Below are positions 1 through 7,422 of a DNA stretch of 64,000 nt, in pieces. Made by a program: the position numbers and the translations under genes. The stretch's first letter is position 1, and each line of letters opens with the position of its first letter. This DNA comes from Pseudomonas sp. Irchel 3E20 (GTDB taxonomy: Bacteria > Pseudomonadota > Gammaproteobacteria > Pseudomonadales > Pseudomonadaceae), in the NCBI RefSeq assembly GCF_900187645.1, contig NZ_FYEE01000001.1, positions 682,001 through 746,000 of the forward strand, given 5' to 3'. The notes under the pieces are model-generated. The model had not been told where the DNA came from. It ran no database searches and worked only from the letters and a program-made list of their open reading frames with translations.

Positions 1-156
1 TTGCATTTTGCCATACAAAGACAACTCGAAACGGATGGTGGTGATGCTTGGGTACCAAATTGGGCTGCGGTTACCAATATTGCTGACAAAGAGCTTACAC
101 CTATAGTCTTGGGCACTCTTTTCTATCGTGAACGCCTCCTGCTGATGTTCGAGTGA
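1..156 (+). CDS. 3' end of an unidentified gene heading the GTPase operon (partial)
   Basis: Frame 1 is open from the left edge to a TGA at 154-156 and gives the last 51 residues of a protein ending in ERLLLMFE. Only 3 nt separate this stop from the next ATG, so it is the upstream gene of the same operon. The visible tail has no motif I recognise. By analogy with described GTPase-centred systems, which carry additional helical or effector proteins, it could be such a component; that is inference. The N-terminus is outside the window. Confidence 0.6.
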   Translation: MHFAIQRQLETDGGDAWVPNWAAVTNIADKELTPIVLGTLFYRERLLLMFE

Positions 157-159
157 TAT

Positions 160-1173
160 ATGTCAAACGAAGAACTGACACTCAAATGTGGGAACCCTGA
201 ATGCCGAGTATCGGAAACAGGTCGGTGCGTAGAAGGTTTCGAGTTAGATGAGTGCCTACAATTTGGTAATGACCCTGAAGAGCTCACCCAAGAGGATGAG
301 TCCGACGAGGTCGATACCAGTGCACCTTGTGTTCAACTTCGCAGCGCCGAAACCTTAAGCTTAGAAGAAACCTCAATGCTATTACGCGCAGCTCCGACTC
401 GGGTAATAGCAATTATAGGACCTAGTGATTCTGGAAAGACAAGCCTGATAGCAGGGCTTTATGAACTTTTCCAAGAAGGACCTATAGGCAATATAAGTTT
501 TTCGCGATCAGTAACTCTTCATGCGTTTGAGCAAACCTGCCACGATGCCCGATCTGCCTCTAGACGAACGAGTCCACATATCCATCGTACTAGACGCGGA
601 GAAGTGAGATTTTATCACTTGGATATTTCGGGTGCTGGAGCTGCCAAGTCATTAACACTTGCACTGGCTGACCGTGCAGGGGAAGAGTACAAAGGCGCAG
701 CAGACGACACATCTATGGGGGTTGATTTCCCTGAGGTACAAAGAGCAGACACTCTTACGCTCCTTGTGGATGGGCAACGGCATCTTGACTCAGGAGCTCG
801 CCATAACCTCCGTAGTGAGGTGATCATGATTATCCAAGCTTTGGTTGATGGCGGTGCACTTCAGAACGGACAGCGACTGGCGGTAGTACTCACAAAAATC
901 GACCAGATAGTTGGTAGCCCAAATGAAGGGCGAGCGTTAAGCGAGTTCTCGAAATTGGTCAAAAAAATTGAGGAGCTTTTTCCCAATATTTTCACAACGA
1001 TTGTATCTTTTAAAATTGCTGCTTCCCCTAAATCAGGCGAGATGAAACGAGGGACTGGTGTGGACGAGTTACTGGACTTCTGGAAAGATCCAGCTCCACC
1101 TATAGCTGAGCCAGCCATTATTACTATTTTTCCAAAAAGAGCTTTTGCTCGGCTCAGACAGCTTGAAGAATAA
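160..1173 (+). CDS. TRAFAC-type GTPase with N-terminal four-cysteine motif (double-GTPase system, first GTPase)
   Basis: A 337-residue P-loop GTPase. Walker A is GPSDSGKT at 87-94, a G3-like DRAG at 171-174 follows a switch region, and G4 is TKID at 245-248. The first 32 residues carry cysteines 10, 15, 23 and 32 in a spacing that could bind zinc, followed by an acidic linker (about 37-52). The gene sits 3 nt after the upstream gene and 11 nt before a second GTPase gene, then a GAP1-like gene. Two unlike GTPases with a GAP1 protein is the arrangement described by the Aravind group for GTPase-centred bacterial conflict systems (DO-GTPase families). Assignment is by motif and neighbourhood; the target and trigger are unknown. 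Confidence 0.72.
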   Translation: MSNEELTLKCGNPECRVSETGRCVEGFELDECLQFGNDPEELTQEDESDEVDTSAPCVQLRSAETLSLEETSMLLRAAPTRVIAIIGPSDSGKTSLIAGLYELFQEGPIGNISFSRSVTLHAFEQTCHDARSASRRTSPHIHRTRRGEVRFYHLDISGAGAAKSLTLALADRAGEEYKGAADDTSMGVDFPEVQRADTLTLLVDGQRHLDSGARHNLRSEVIMIIQALVDGGALQNGQRLAVVLTKIDQIVGSPNEGRALSEFSKLVKKIEELFPNIFTTIVSFKIAASPKSGEMKRGTGVDELLDFWKDPAPPIAEPAIITIFPKRAFARLRQLEE

Positions 1174-1184
1174 ATGAGGGATAC

Positions 1185-2048
1185 ATGACTGATCAGTCAG
1201 TTGTAATTATTGGATTGCCTGCATCGGGAAAAACGACATTCCTTGCTGCGTTATGGCATTTGGTAACAGAGCGAGAGTTCCAAACCTCCCTGACTTTTGG
1301 AAATCTACGCTCGGGAGATCTAACATATCTAAATGAAATCGCTGCACTTTGGAGAGATGCAAAAAAACAAGAACGTACCGCTGTCGGTGGTAGCAGAATC
1401 GTTAGCATGAATCTGATGAGTGCTCAGCAGTCGTCGCTGCGTGTTACTTTTCCTGATCTTCCGGGCGAGGCATACCTCCGTATGTGGGAAGATCGGGATT
1501 GCGAGCAAGAAGTTGCTGATGTAATGAAAGCTGAAGGTGTTTTGTTGTTTATTCACTCTGACACTATCAATGCTCCTCAATGGGTCGTCGACGAAGTAGC
1601 ACTTAGCCGGCATCTCAATGTTGAAATGCCAAAAGGGCAAGAAGTAGAGTGGCACGCACGGCATGCTCCTACGCAAGTACAGTTAGTTGATTTGCTGCAA
1701 CTTCTTCGAACTGATCCGTTAGATATCGGCCCACGCAAACTAGCAATAATGTTTTCGGCCTGGGATAAAGCAGAAGACGAGGGCTTAAGCCCGCAAGAGT
1801 TTCTAGTTGAAAAGCTTCCTTTACTTGCGCAATACTTGACATGCGATTCCGATGACTGGTCATGGCAAGTTTATGGCATCAGCGCGCAGGGCGGAGATTA
1901 TGACAACACTGATGATGGGGCAAGACCCAGTGACGATGCGGAACGACTTAGAGGCCTCGACTCTCCCTCTTTGAGAATTAAACTAGTTAAAACAGACCAC
2001 GAAAGTTCGAATGACATAACGGAGCCTCTCGCATGGCTCATGGAGTAG
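1185..2048 (+). CDS. Second GTPase of the double-GTPase operon
   Basis: A 287-residue P-loop GTPase beginning almost directly with its Walker A, GLPASGKT at residues 10-17. G3 is DLPG at 91-94. The base-specificity motif appears as SAWDK at 191-195, a divergent form of NKxD. It lacks the cysteine-rich head of the preceding GTPase, so the two probably have different partners. Its 3' end overlaps the next gene by 16 nt, which suggests translational coupling and a fixed ratio with the GAP1-like protein. The family match is from motifs and context. Confidence 0.72.
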   Translation: MTDQSVVIIGLPASGKTTFLAALWHLVTEREFQTSLTFGNLRSGDLTYLNEIAALWRDAKKQERTAVGGSRIVSMNLMSAQQSSLRVTFPDLPGEAYLRMWEDRDCEQEVADVMKAEGVLLFIHSDTINAPQWVVDEVALSRHLNVEMPKGQEVEWHARHAPTQVQLVDLLQLLRTDPLDIGPRKLAIMFSAWDKAEDEGLSPQEFLVEKLPLLAQYLTCDSDDWSWQVYGISAQGGDYDNTDDGARPSDDAERLRGLDSPSLRIKLVKTDHESSNDITEPLAWLME

Positions 2049-4105
2049 ATAAGAGTCGAGTGCGGTTAAACCAAACACTGCACGGGTACTCTGACGGCCA
2101 TCGTCAGCTGGCGTCGTCGATAGCGCTCAAACCTAAAGACGTAAAAACTATGCTAGTGCTGAGCGATATTTCCGGTCCTGGTGCTCGAATTAATGAAGAA
2201 GGATACTTAACAGGATATCCTCTTCCAGAGTCAGGCATGTATGCACTGGCACGTACATGGTTAGCTCCCGAAATGTCGAGGCCTGGTTGCGTCTGGACTC
2301 ATACACTTCTTATTGACTACGCAGACCTCGCGACTTTTGAGTCATATGACTCACTTCTAAAATTGTTCCGTAGGCCTATTGACTCAAGAGTTTCTGATTA
2401 CAACGAGCCAATAACGATTCCAAAGAATGGATTTGATAAAGGCTTCGACGTATTCGCTCTCGCGTGGGCTGAAAAAGTAATTGGGGGTCTTTATGGCGCA
2501 CCTAAGAGTAAGATTGTCGCTCTGCGTAGTTCAGAATTTAACGTTGATGAAGTAGTACTCGCGATATGGCTTCAACAGTGGCCTCGATTGCGACGGGCCT
2601 TTCGATTTTGTACCTTTGCGTCATCCGACAGATCAGTTGACGGCAATGTTTTTGATTTACAAGTTTTACCTTCTAACGATCGCACTGTTCGGGCTCGGTT
2701 TTCCAATTCTATAGACGCTGATAACTATTTGAAATCGGATGTCGACTGGGTTGACATTGCTCTGAATGATTTATTCGGCCCCGACAATCTTGGCTTACGC
2801 ACGTTCTTGCGTTTTATAGGCGGTGATATCGCGACAGGCCGAGCTGCATTTCGACCGTTGTGTGAACTTTCCTTACTCACTGAAAGATTTAATAGACAAC
2901 CTGCAGCTATCGAAAAAGCAGTGTTGTTATTAGAGACTGAATTTGGATCTACGCAAGCTAAAGCGGCAAGAGCCTACGTAGCTGAAGCAGCATTATCTAA
3001 TATAGAAATAATAAACGACCATTCGATTGACTTTATTTTCTCAAATCTAGAGCTAATTCCAGAGAAAATTTCTATTGAGCACTACAGAAAAATTGGTTTA
3101 GTCCTATGGAAGCGTAATCGCTACCAGTTTTTTAACCTTATAAATGGTAATGGAATATTATCCAGCATAGCGGAAACTCTACTTCAAACACTACCAGTAC
3201 TAGAGCTAATTGAAGCAATAAAAGAGCTTCCTCACCTAGCCAGTTTGGTAATAAAGTTTCGTAAAGACGTACTAGCGGAAAATGAATTCTGGAAAATTTA
3301 CTCCAGTTTACGACATGGGTTTACATTGGCGGATGTCGGAAATACATTACCTGAAAAGATATTGGCAGCAATTATTTCGGCGCAACGTATCGATTTAGCT
3401 TCTGAAGTAATACGCCACTTCGGCTCAGCTACGACTCTTGAAGTGCTAGGCCAGGACTCACTCTTATATGATCAGACTTATTTTTTCCTATGGGTAGAGT
3501 TTGCGGCTGCTGATTGTAACGCCGTTTCAGAATATCTGCTCAGCGAAACCAAAAAAAGCAAGTATATGATATATGTTATTTCAAAATATATATATCCGGA
3601 TCAAATTAAAAGTAGGGCGGGCTCTGATCCTTGGGTAAAAAGCTATCAATCTGCAATGGGGGATATTCCCAAAGACGCTGAAATTTATTTAAATTCTTTT
3701 TTATTAAGCCGGGCATTAGGTGGTTCTTCTAGTTCTTCCGCAGAGTTGGCGTGCATCAGTTTCATGACTGTCCATAGCGCTGCTGAAGTTAGTCGAATAT
3801 CTATAGAAGCGTGGGGCTTACTAGATTCACGTCTTCCTTCCACATATTTTTGGTTAGACTGGGATAAATGCCAAAGAATACGAGCCGGTGTGGTTGAGCT
3901 ATTTTTCGAGAGACAACTGCACCCCATTGCATTTGCAATGTTAACTACATCTCAATCTATATTCCGGCTACTTATTACTCAGGCAAATAGAAGTGGGCGT
4001 GGTCATGACTATCTAAAGCAGGTTTGTTACTCGCTTCAGAATAACTCAGACCCCAGATTTTACGCGCAACTTAACGATCTGAAAAAGATACTAAAAGCCC
4101 GCTAA
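2033..4105 (+). CDS. GAP1-like GTPase-associated protein
   Basis: A 690-residue protein whose N-terminus contains the signature QTLHGYSDGHRQLASS (about residues 13-28) followed by SDISGPG (about 43-49), as I remember for the GAP1 N-terminal domain of GTPase-associated conflict systems. The rest looks helical and weakly conserved, consistent with the GAP1 middle and C-terminal domains. The ATG lies inside the end of the preceding GTPase gene. No transmembrane segment or nuclease motif is visible. It probably regulates or scaffolds the two GTPases; its enzymatic activity, if any, is unknown. Codon use is AT-rich relative to the core genome. Confidence 0.68.
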   Translation: MAHGVDKSRVRLNQTLHGYSDGHRQLASSIALKPKDVKTMLVLSDISGPGARINEEGYLTGYPLPESGMYALARTWLAPEMSRPGCVWTHTLLIDYADLATFESYDSLLKLFRRPIDSRVSDYNEPITIPKNGFDKGFDVFALAWAEKVIGGLYGAPKSKIVALRSSEFNVDEVVLAIWLQQWPRLRRAFRFCTFASSDRSVDGNVFDLQVLPSNDRTVRARFSNSIDADNYLKSDVDWVDIALNDLFGPDNLGLRTFLRFIGGDIATGRAAFRPLCELSLLTERFNRQPAAIEKAVLLLETEFGSTQAKAARAYVAEAALSNIEIINDHSIDFIFSNLELIPEKISIEHYRKIGLVLWKRNRYQFFNLINGNGILSSIAETLLQTLPVLELIEAIKELPHLASLVIKFRKDVLAENEFWKIYSSLRHGFTLADVGNTLPEKILAAIISAQRIDLASEVIRHFGSATTLEVLGQDSLLYDQTYFFLWVEFAAADCNAVSEYLLSETKKSKYMIYVISKYIYPDQIKSRAGSDPWVKSYQSAMGDIPKDAEIYLNSFLLSRALGGSSSSSAELACISFMTVHSAAEVSRISIEAWGLLDSRLPSTYFWLDWDKCQRIRAGVVELFFERQLHPIAFAMLTTSQSIFRLLITQANRSGRGHDYLKQVCYSLQNNSDPRFYAQLNDLKKILKAR

Positions 4106-4113
4106 AATTAGAT

Positions 4114-4147
4114 ATCGCAATGACCGGTTTAATTCGGTCATTGTGAT
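4114..4147 (+). terminator. Stem-loop after the GAP1 gene
   Basis: A perfect 9-bp inverted repeat (CAATGACCG / CGGTCATTG) with an 8-nt loop, extendable by four further pairs including one G-U, starts 9 nt after the GAP1 stop. The downstream T-run is weak (TAATATTATTAATGTTTT), so termination efficiency is uncertain. Confidence 0.5.
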
Positions 4148-4295
4148 GCATTGTAATATTATTAATGTTTTGTCTCAGCTCGTTGTTATTTAACGATGCC
4201 TTGCTCCCGTAGAAGTGCGCATAGAAACAATATCTGCTTCTTGTTGGTAGTTGAGCGCATGCTTCGGTGTATAGCGAAGTTTGGGTTTCAGGAAC

Positions 4296-4332
4296 AAAAG
4301 GCCCCGTCCTAGATTTATGGAGGGGCTTTTAA
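4296..4332. terminator. Bidirectional intrinsic terminator
   Basis: AAAAGGCCCC at 4296-4305 pairs with GGGGCTTTT at 4322-4330, leaving A-runs and T-runs on both sides. It lies between the rightward GTPase operon and the leftward pair ending at 4391 and can serve both. The rest of 4148-4390 shows no convincing gene. Confidence 0.65.
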
Positions 4333-4390
4333 GTTTTGTGGGTTAGCTAGTAGTCACGTCGGATCTTCTATATCAGAGATCGCCCAGTAC

Positions 4391-4852
4391 TCACAGCGCA
4401 TCTTGCTCGCTTTCCGGTTCACCCTCCCCGGCGCCGTCCTCTTGAGTGCGCACCCAGTGACCGGAAAACATCGCCGAAACGCCGCAGTTCTCACTTGGAT
4501 CTGACGTAATTAATGCTGCTGACTTTCCGAGCACAATATCGAAAGTCTCACCATTAGGTTTTTTATGCTCATCTACAACCCGCATTGATGTGGATATTTT
4601 TTCATTTGATTGGACTCTAGCTACAGTATTCTCCATAGCCCAAACATCACATTCGTGATGAGTACTAGTATCCACAGTCTGAATATGAACAACGATAGGT
4701 TGCACGGGATTACCGAACGCTAGTTCGTTCGCAACAAGCATTCTTCCAGCATATCCACCTTCTTGGTATGAGAAGTAGGTAAGTTGCTGAGAAAACGACA
4801 AAGTTGAAACGCTTGAGATTGCAACAACAGTCAGACATCTTAATATGTGCAT
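4391..4852 (-). CDS. Exported protein of unknown function
   Basis: A 153-residue protein with a clear signal peptide: positive start, hydrophobic core and a likely cleavage before QQLTYFSY (around residue 22). Two cysteines in the mature part (H-E-C-D and E-N-C-G) could form a disulfide. The C-terminus is acidic and rich in E, D and G. A GGAG ribosome site precedes the ATG. It is the second gene of a two-gene unit, 52 nt after the larger exported protein. I do not recognise the family. Confidence 0.6.
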   Translation of the reverse strand: MHILRCLTVVAISSVSTLSFSQQLTYFSYQEGGYAGRMLVANELAFGNPVQPIVVHIQTVDTSTHHECDVWAMENTVARVQSNEKISTSMRVVDEHKKPNGETFDIVLGKSAALITSDPSENCGVSAMFSGHWVRTQEDGAGEGEPESEQDAL

Positions 4853-4904
4853 GGACGTATCTCCGTATGGTGGCGGTTTTTCAGGAGAGCTTTGGTTAGA
4901 GTTG

Positions 4905-5726
4905 TTAGAGTACTTTGAATATCAGTTTATGGCTTAAATCCAAAAATCTTGGATCGAAGGCTATGATTTTGGCATTATGCTCGCCCATCTGTTGTCCTTT
5001 AGCCATAAAATAAACGCACTCCATTTTCACTCTTTTACCATTCAGAGCTTTCAAAATCTCCATTTCATCCGCGTCAATGTTAGAGATTGGTGCTAGTCCT
5101 ATTCCGTATTGTTCACCTTTTCGACTTTCCGATTCAAAATATAGCCAGTCTTTCCAAGGACCGACACCTGGCTTGATGTACCCTATAAGCCGTCCATTCT
5201 CTCGCTTGTATTTCTCAAAACCCTGTATCGTATACCCAGGTGTTGCATCAATTACATAATCCCCATTGGCAATTGGAATGTCTAACGCAACATCCTTTGC
5301 ATACGCTACTGTTCTTTCAGAAACAGCGTCGGCCTTAATGAATGCGTTAGCAGTACCGCCACTCTTTAGGGAAATGGCATATTGTGTGAGGTTCAGTTTT
5401 TGCATGAATAAAACATTCGGGCTGCCAGCTGTGCCACCAGAAATACCACCGGCTTTTAAAAAAGCATATAGTGTCTCGTCCAGGCTATAACCAGCCTTAG
5501 CGAACGCTTTGTTCATATACTTTGCATACACATATGACTGTTCGGGAGTAGGGAATGCGGACTTCGCAACCTTGGACATGTCGTATTTAAAGTCATCCTC
5601 ATAGTGGTCCCTGAATTCGTTTACTACCTCCTGAGCCGCCGAAATAGTCAATGGGGCAGGCGGCAATGCACCATGAGACAATGAACATAGCAGTGTGAAA
5701 CAGAGAGTCACAAAAACCCTGAGCAT
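4905..5726 (-). CDS. Exported protein of unknown function, first gene of pair
   Basis: About 273 residues, starting MLRVFVTLCFTLLCSLSHG, a typical Sec signal peptide. I chose the ATG at 5726 because AAGGAA lies about 7 nt upstream; the in-frame ATG at 5747 has no ribosome site. The mature protein contains a glycine-rich stretch (AGGISGGTAGS) and an aromatic C-terminal half. No catalytic motif is evident. It forms an operon with the exported protein at 4391-4852, inside the island between two defence-type loci. Function unknown; a surface or immunity-type role is only a guess. Confidence 0.6.
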   Translation of the reverse strand: MLRVFVTLCFTLLCSLSHGALPPAPLTISAAQEVVNEFRDHYEDDFKYDMSKVAKSAFPTPEQSYVYAKYMNKAFAKAGYSLDETLYAFLKAGGISGGTAGSPNVLFMQKLNLTQYAISLKSGGTANAFIKADAVSERTVAYAKDVALDIPIANGDYVIDATPGYTIQGFEKYKRENGRLIGYIKPGVGPWKDWLYFESESRKGEQYGIGLAPISNIDADEMEILKALNGKRVKMECVYFMAKGQQMGEHNAKIIAFDPRFLDLSHKLIFKVL

Positions 5727-5910
5727 ATCTAATTTCCTTATCAGCATTAAAATTTAATTTTTATGTAACGGTGAAGTTGCAGAGAAAGCAACCAGATGTT
5801 TGATCTAGACGCCTCTAAAGCCTAACACCAACGTTTTTCGAAGGCAGAGTACAACCGGAAGGGCCAGAGGCCAGGGTTTTGCCTGAGAGTTGATCATAAA
5901 GCACCCAATG

Positions 5911-5935
5911 TCACGATTAGTGTGTTCACGATTAG
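5911..5935. promoter_or_regulatory. Direct-repeat operator candidate upstream of the XRE gene
   Basis: TCACGATTAG occurs twice, at 5911-5920 and 5926-5935, with a 15-bp period, ending 24 nt before the XRE start codon. Small XRE regulators commonly bind such repeats to autoregulate. No binding data exist here. Confidence 0.4.
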
Positions 5936-5959
5936 ATCACATCACCACATCATCTGGGA

Positions 5960-6175
5960 ATGCCTCCTTCCCTACGTCATCGCTTTGGTCATCGTGTTCG
6001 TGAACTCCGTCTTGCCACTGGCATGACCCAGGAGGAATTTGCCGATCGTTGTGGTTTCGCACGTACCTACATGTCCAGAATCGAAACCGGCGGGGCCAAT
6101 CCTAGCCTTGACGCGATCAATACACTTGCCGTTGCCCTCAACTCGGACCTAGAAAGCCTGTTCGCAGGTCTGTGA
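5960..6175 (+). CDS. Small XRE-family transcriptional regulator
   Basis: A 71-residue protein that is almost entirely one helix-turn-helix domain: a VRELRLATGMTQEEFADRCG core, recognition helix around ARTYMSRIE (about 36-44), then NPSLDAINTLAVAL. The size and layout resemble controller (C) proteins and small defence-island repressors. Direct repeats lie just upstream, suggesting autoregulation. It precedes the zinc-finger gene by 140 nt in the same direction and probably controls it, perhaps together with the neighbouring defence genes. Confidence 0.8.
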   Translation: MPPSLRHRFGHRVRELRLATGMTQEEFADRCGFARTYMSRIETGGANPSLDAINTLAVALNSDLESLFAGL

Positions 6176-6315
6176 TAGCGTCTCTTTCAAGTTTCTTTGA
6201 TGTACTGATCATTCGGATTAGATGGCTATTGGTTCGATGATCAAGTTTTACTAGTCAGTATATGGGTGACGTCTTAAAAACTGTAAATGATTACTACTCA
6301 ATAAGGAGAGTAATC

Positions 6316-7422
6316 ATGGCAATAATATGTCCTGCTTGTAATAAACAAGTGTTTAATGAATCCAAGCAAGCTCGAAATCAGGTGTATTGCACCCCCACTT
6401 GTCGTAAAAGGCAGCACCGCATAAAAAAACGTGCTCAACATCTATCGATTCGTATGCAGAATAGAGAACATAACCTCCTGCTGAATGACGAGATGCGCTA
6501 CGTCGTCGCTCAATGTAAATACTCGGGTACAGTCCAAGTTTTGAGCGACCATACACCTGAGTCTTTCGCCAGAACAATGGAGTTGATTAGGAATAGACCT
6601 GCTGGACATGTGCATTTGTGCCATGTAGCACCAGTTAAGGGCAATCAATTTATTGGATTGCTCCATTATAGGAATCTTTATTATGGAGGAGACTATCAGA
6701 ATAATATATTCAGGAATAGCCACGCGGGAGGCGGTCTTTACATCGGTGTTGAAGATCTTGATCCGGCTTGGACTGTGAGTAGAGATACCCCTAATAAAGA
6801 GGTATTGAGTTTAATCAAGGAATTCTTAGGAGCTGTACTAACTCATTACATAAAAAGCTGCTCGGTCAGAAAATCTAAGAGAGTTCAAATTGCTAGAAAA
6901 ATTATGGAGTTTGATAACCAGTTCACCATGGATGAGCTCTTGGATTTAAGTTTCAGTGAATTAAGTGATCGTTATAAGGGTGCGACCCGCAGGCAGTTGT
7001 ATAAGCCAGCTAAGCGTGATGAGTCTAAATTTTTAGCTTATATGGATAGTCTGACTCGTTTTATTGAGATTGATATAGAGCGTAGTGCAATGCTCAAGAA
7101 GCTAAGAGGGCTTATGGTCATGGCCTATATGGCGCTAGAGCGCATTGAGGCCAGTGATACATTCAACAGAGAGTTTTACGTAAAGTATGAGCCTCTTATC
7201 AAAATTAAATATGGTCAAGTCATGTTGAAAAATGAAAGCAACTGGTCACAATTTAAAGATCTTGTCTACGAAGCTGCTTTTATGGGGCTTCAGGGCCGTG
7301 ATATAAATATCCGGAAACTTCGCAAAAAAATTATGTCAAATTTGCATTTTCCAGAAAAAGCATGGCGAGTAACAGCGTCGCCATGGCAATATAAAATGAT
7401 GTACACGCAGTCTTTAGACTAG
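6316..7422 (+). CDS. Zinc-finger protein of unknown function beside SIR2-HerA
   Basis: A 368-residue protein from the ATG at 6316, chosen because AAGGAG lies at 6303-6308; the upstream in-frame ATG at 6262 lacks a ribosome site. The N-terminus has C5-x2-C8 and C25-x3-C29 followed by RKRQHR, a short zinc-ribbon pattern seen at the head of several DNA-binding or mobile-element proteins. A basic patch follows (about 30-40). The remaining 300 residues are helical in appearance and match no family I know. It is AT-rich, like the island. Its stop codon overlaps the HerA stop by 9 nt on the opposite strand, so the two transcripts converge. Confidence 0.6.
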   Translation: MAIICPACNKQVFNESKQARNQVYCTPTCRKRQHRIKKRAQHLSIRMQNREHNLLLNDEMRYVVAQCKYSGTVQVLSDHTPESFARTMELIRNRPAGHVHLCHVAPVKGNQFIGLLHYRNLYYGGDYQNNIFRNSHAGGGLYIGVEDLDPAWTVSRDTPNKEVLSLIKEFLGAVLTHYIKSCSVRKSKRVQIARKIMEFDNQFTMDELLDLSFSELSDRYKGATRRQLYKPAKRDESKFLAYMDSLTRFIEIDIERSAMLKKLRGLMVMAYMALERIEASDTFNREFYVKYEPLIKIKYGQVMLKNESNWSQFKDLVYEAAFMGLQGRDINIRKLRKKIMSNLHFPEKAWRVTASPWQYKMMYTQSLD

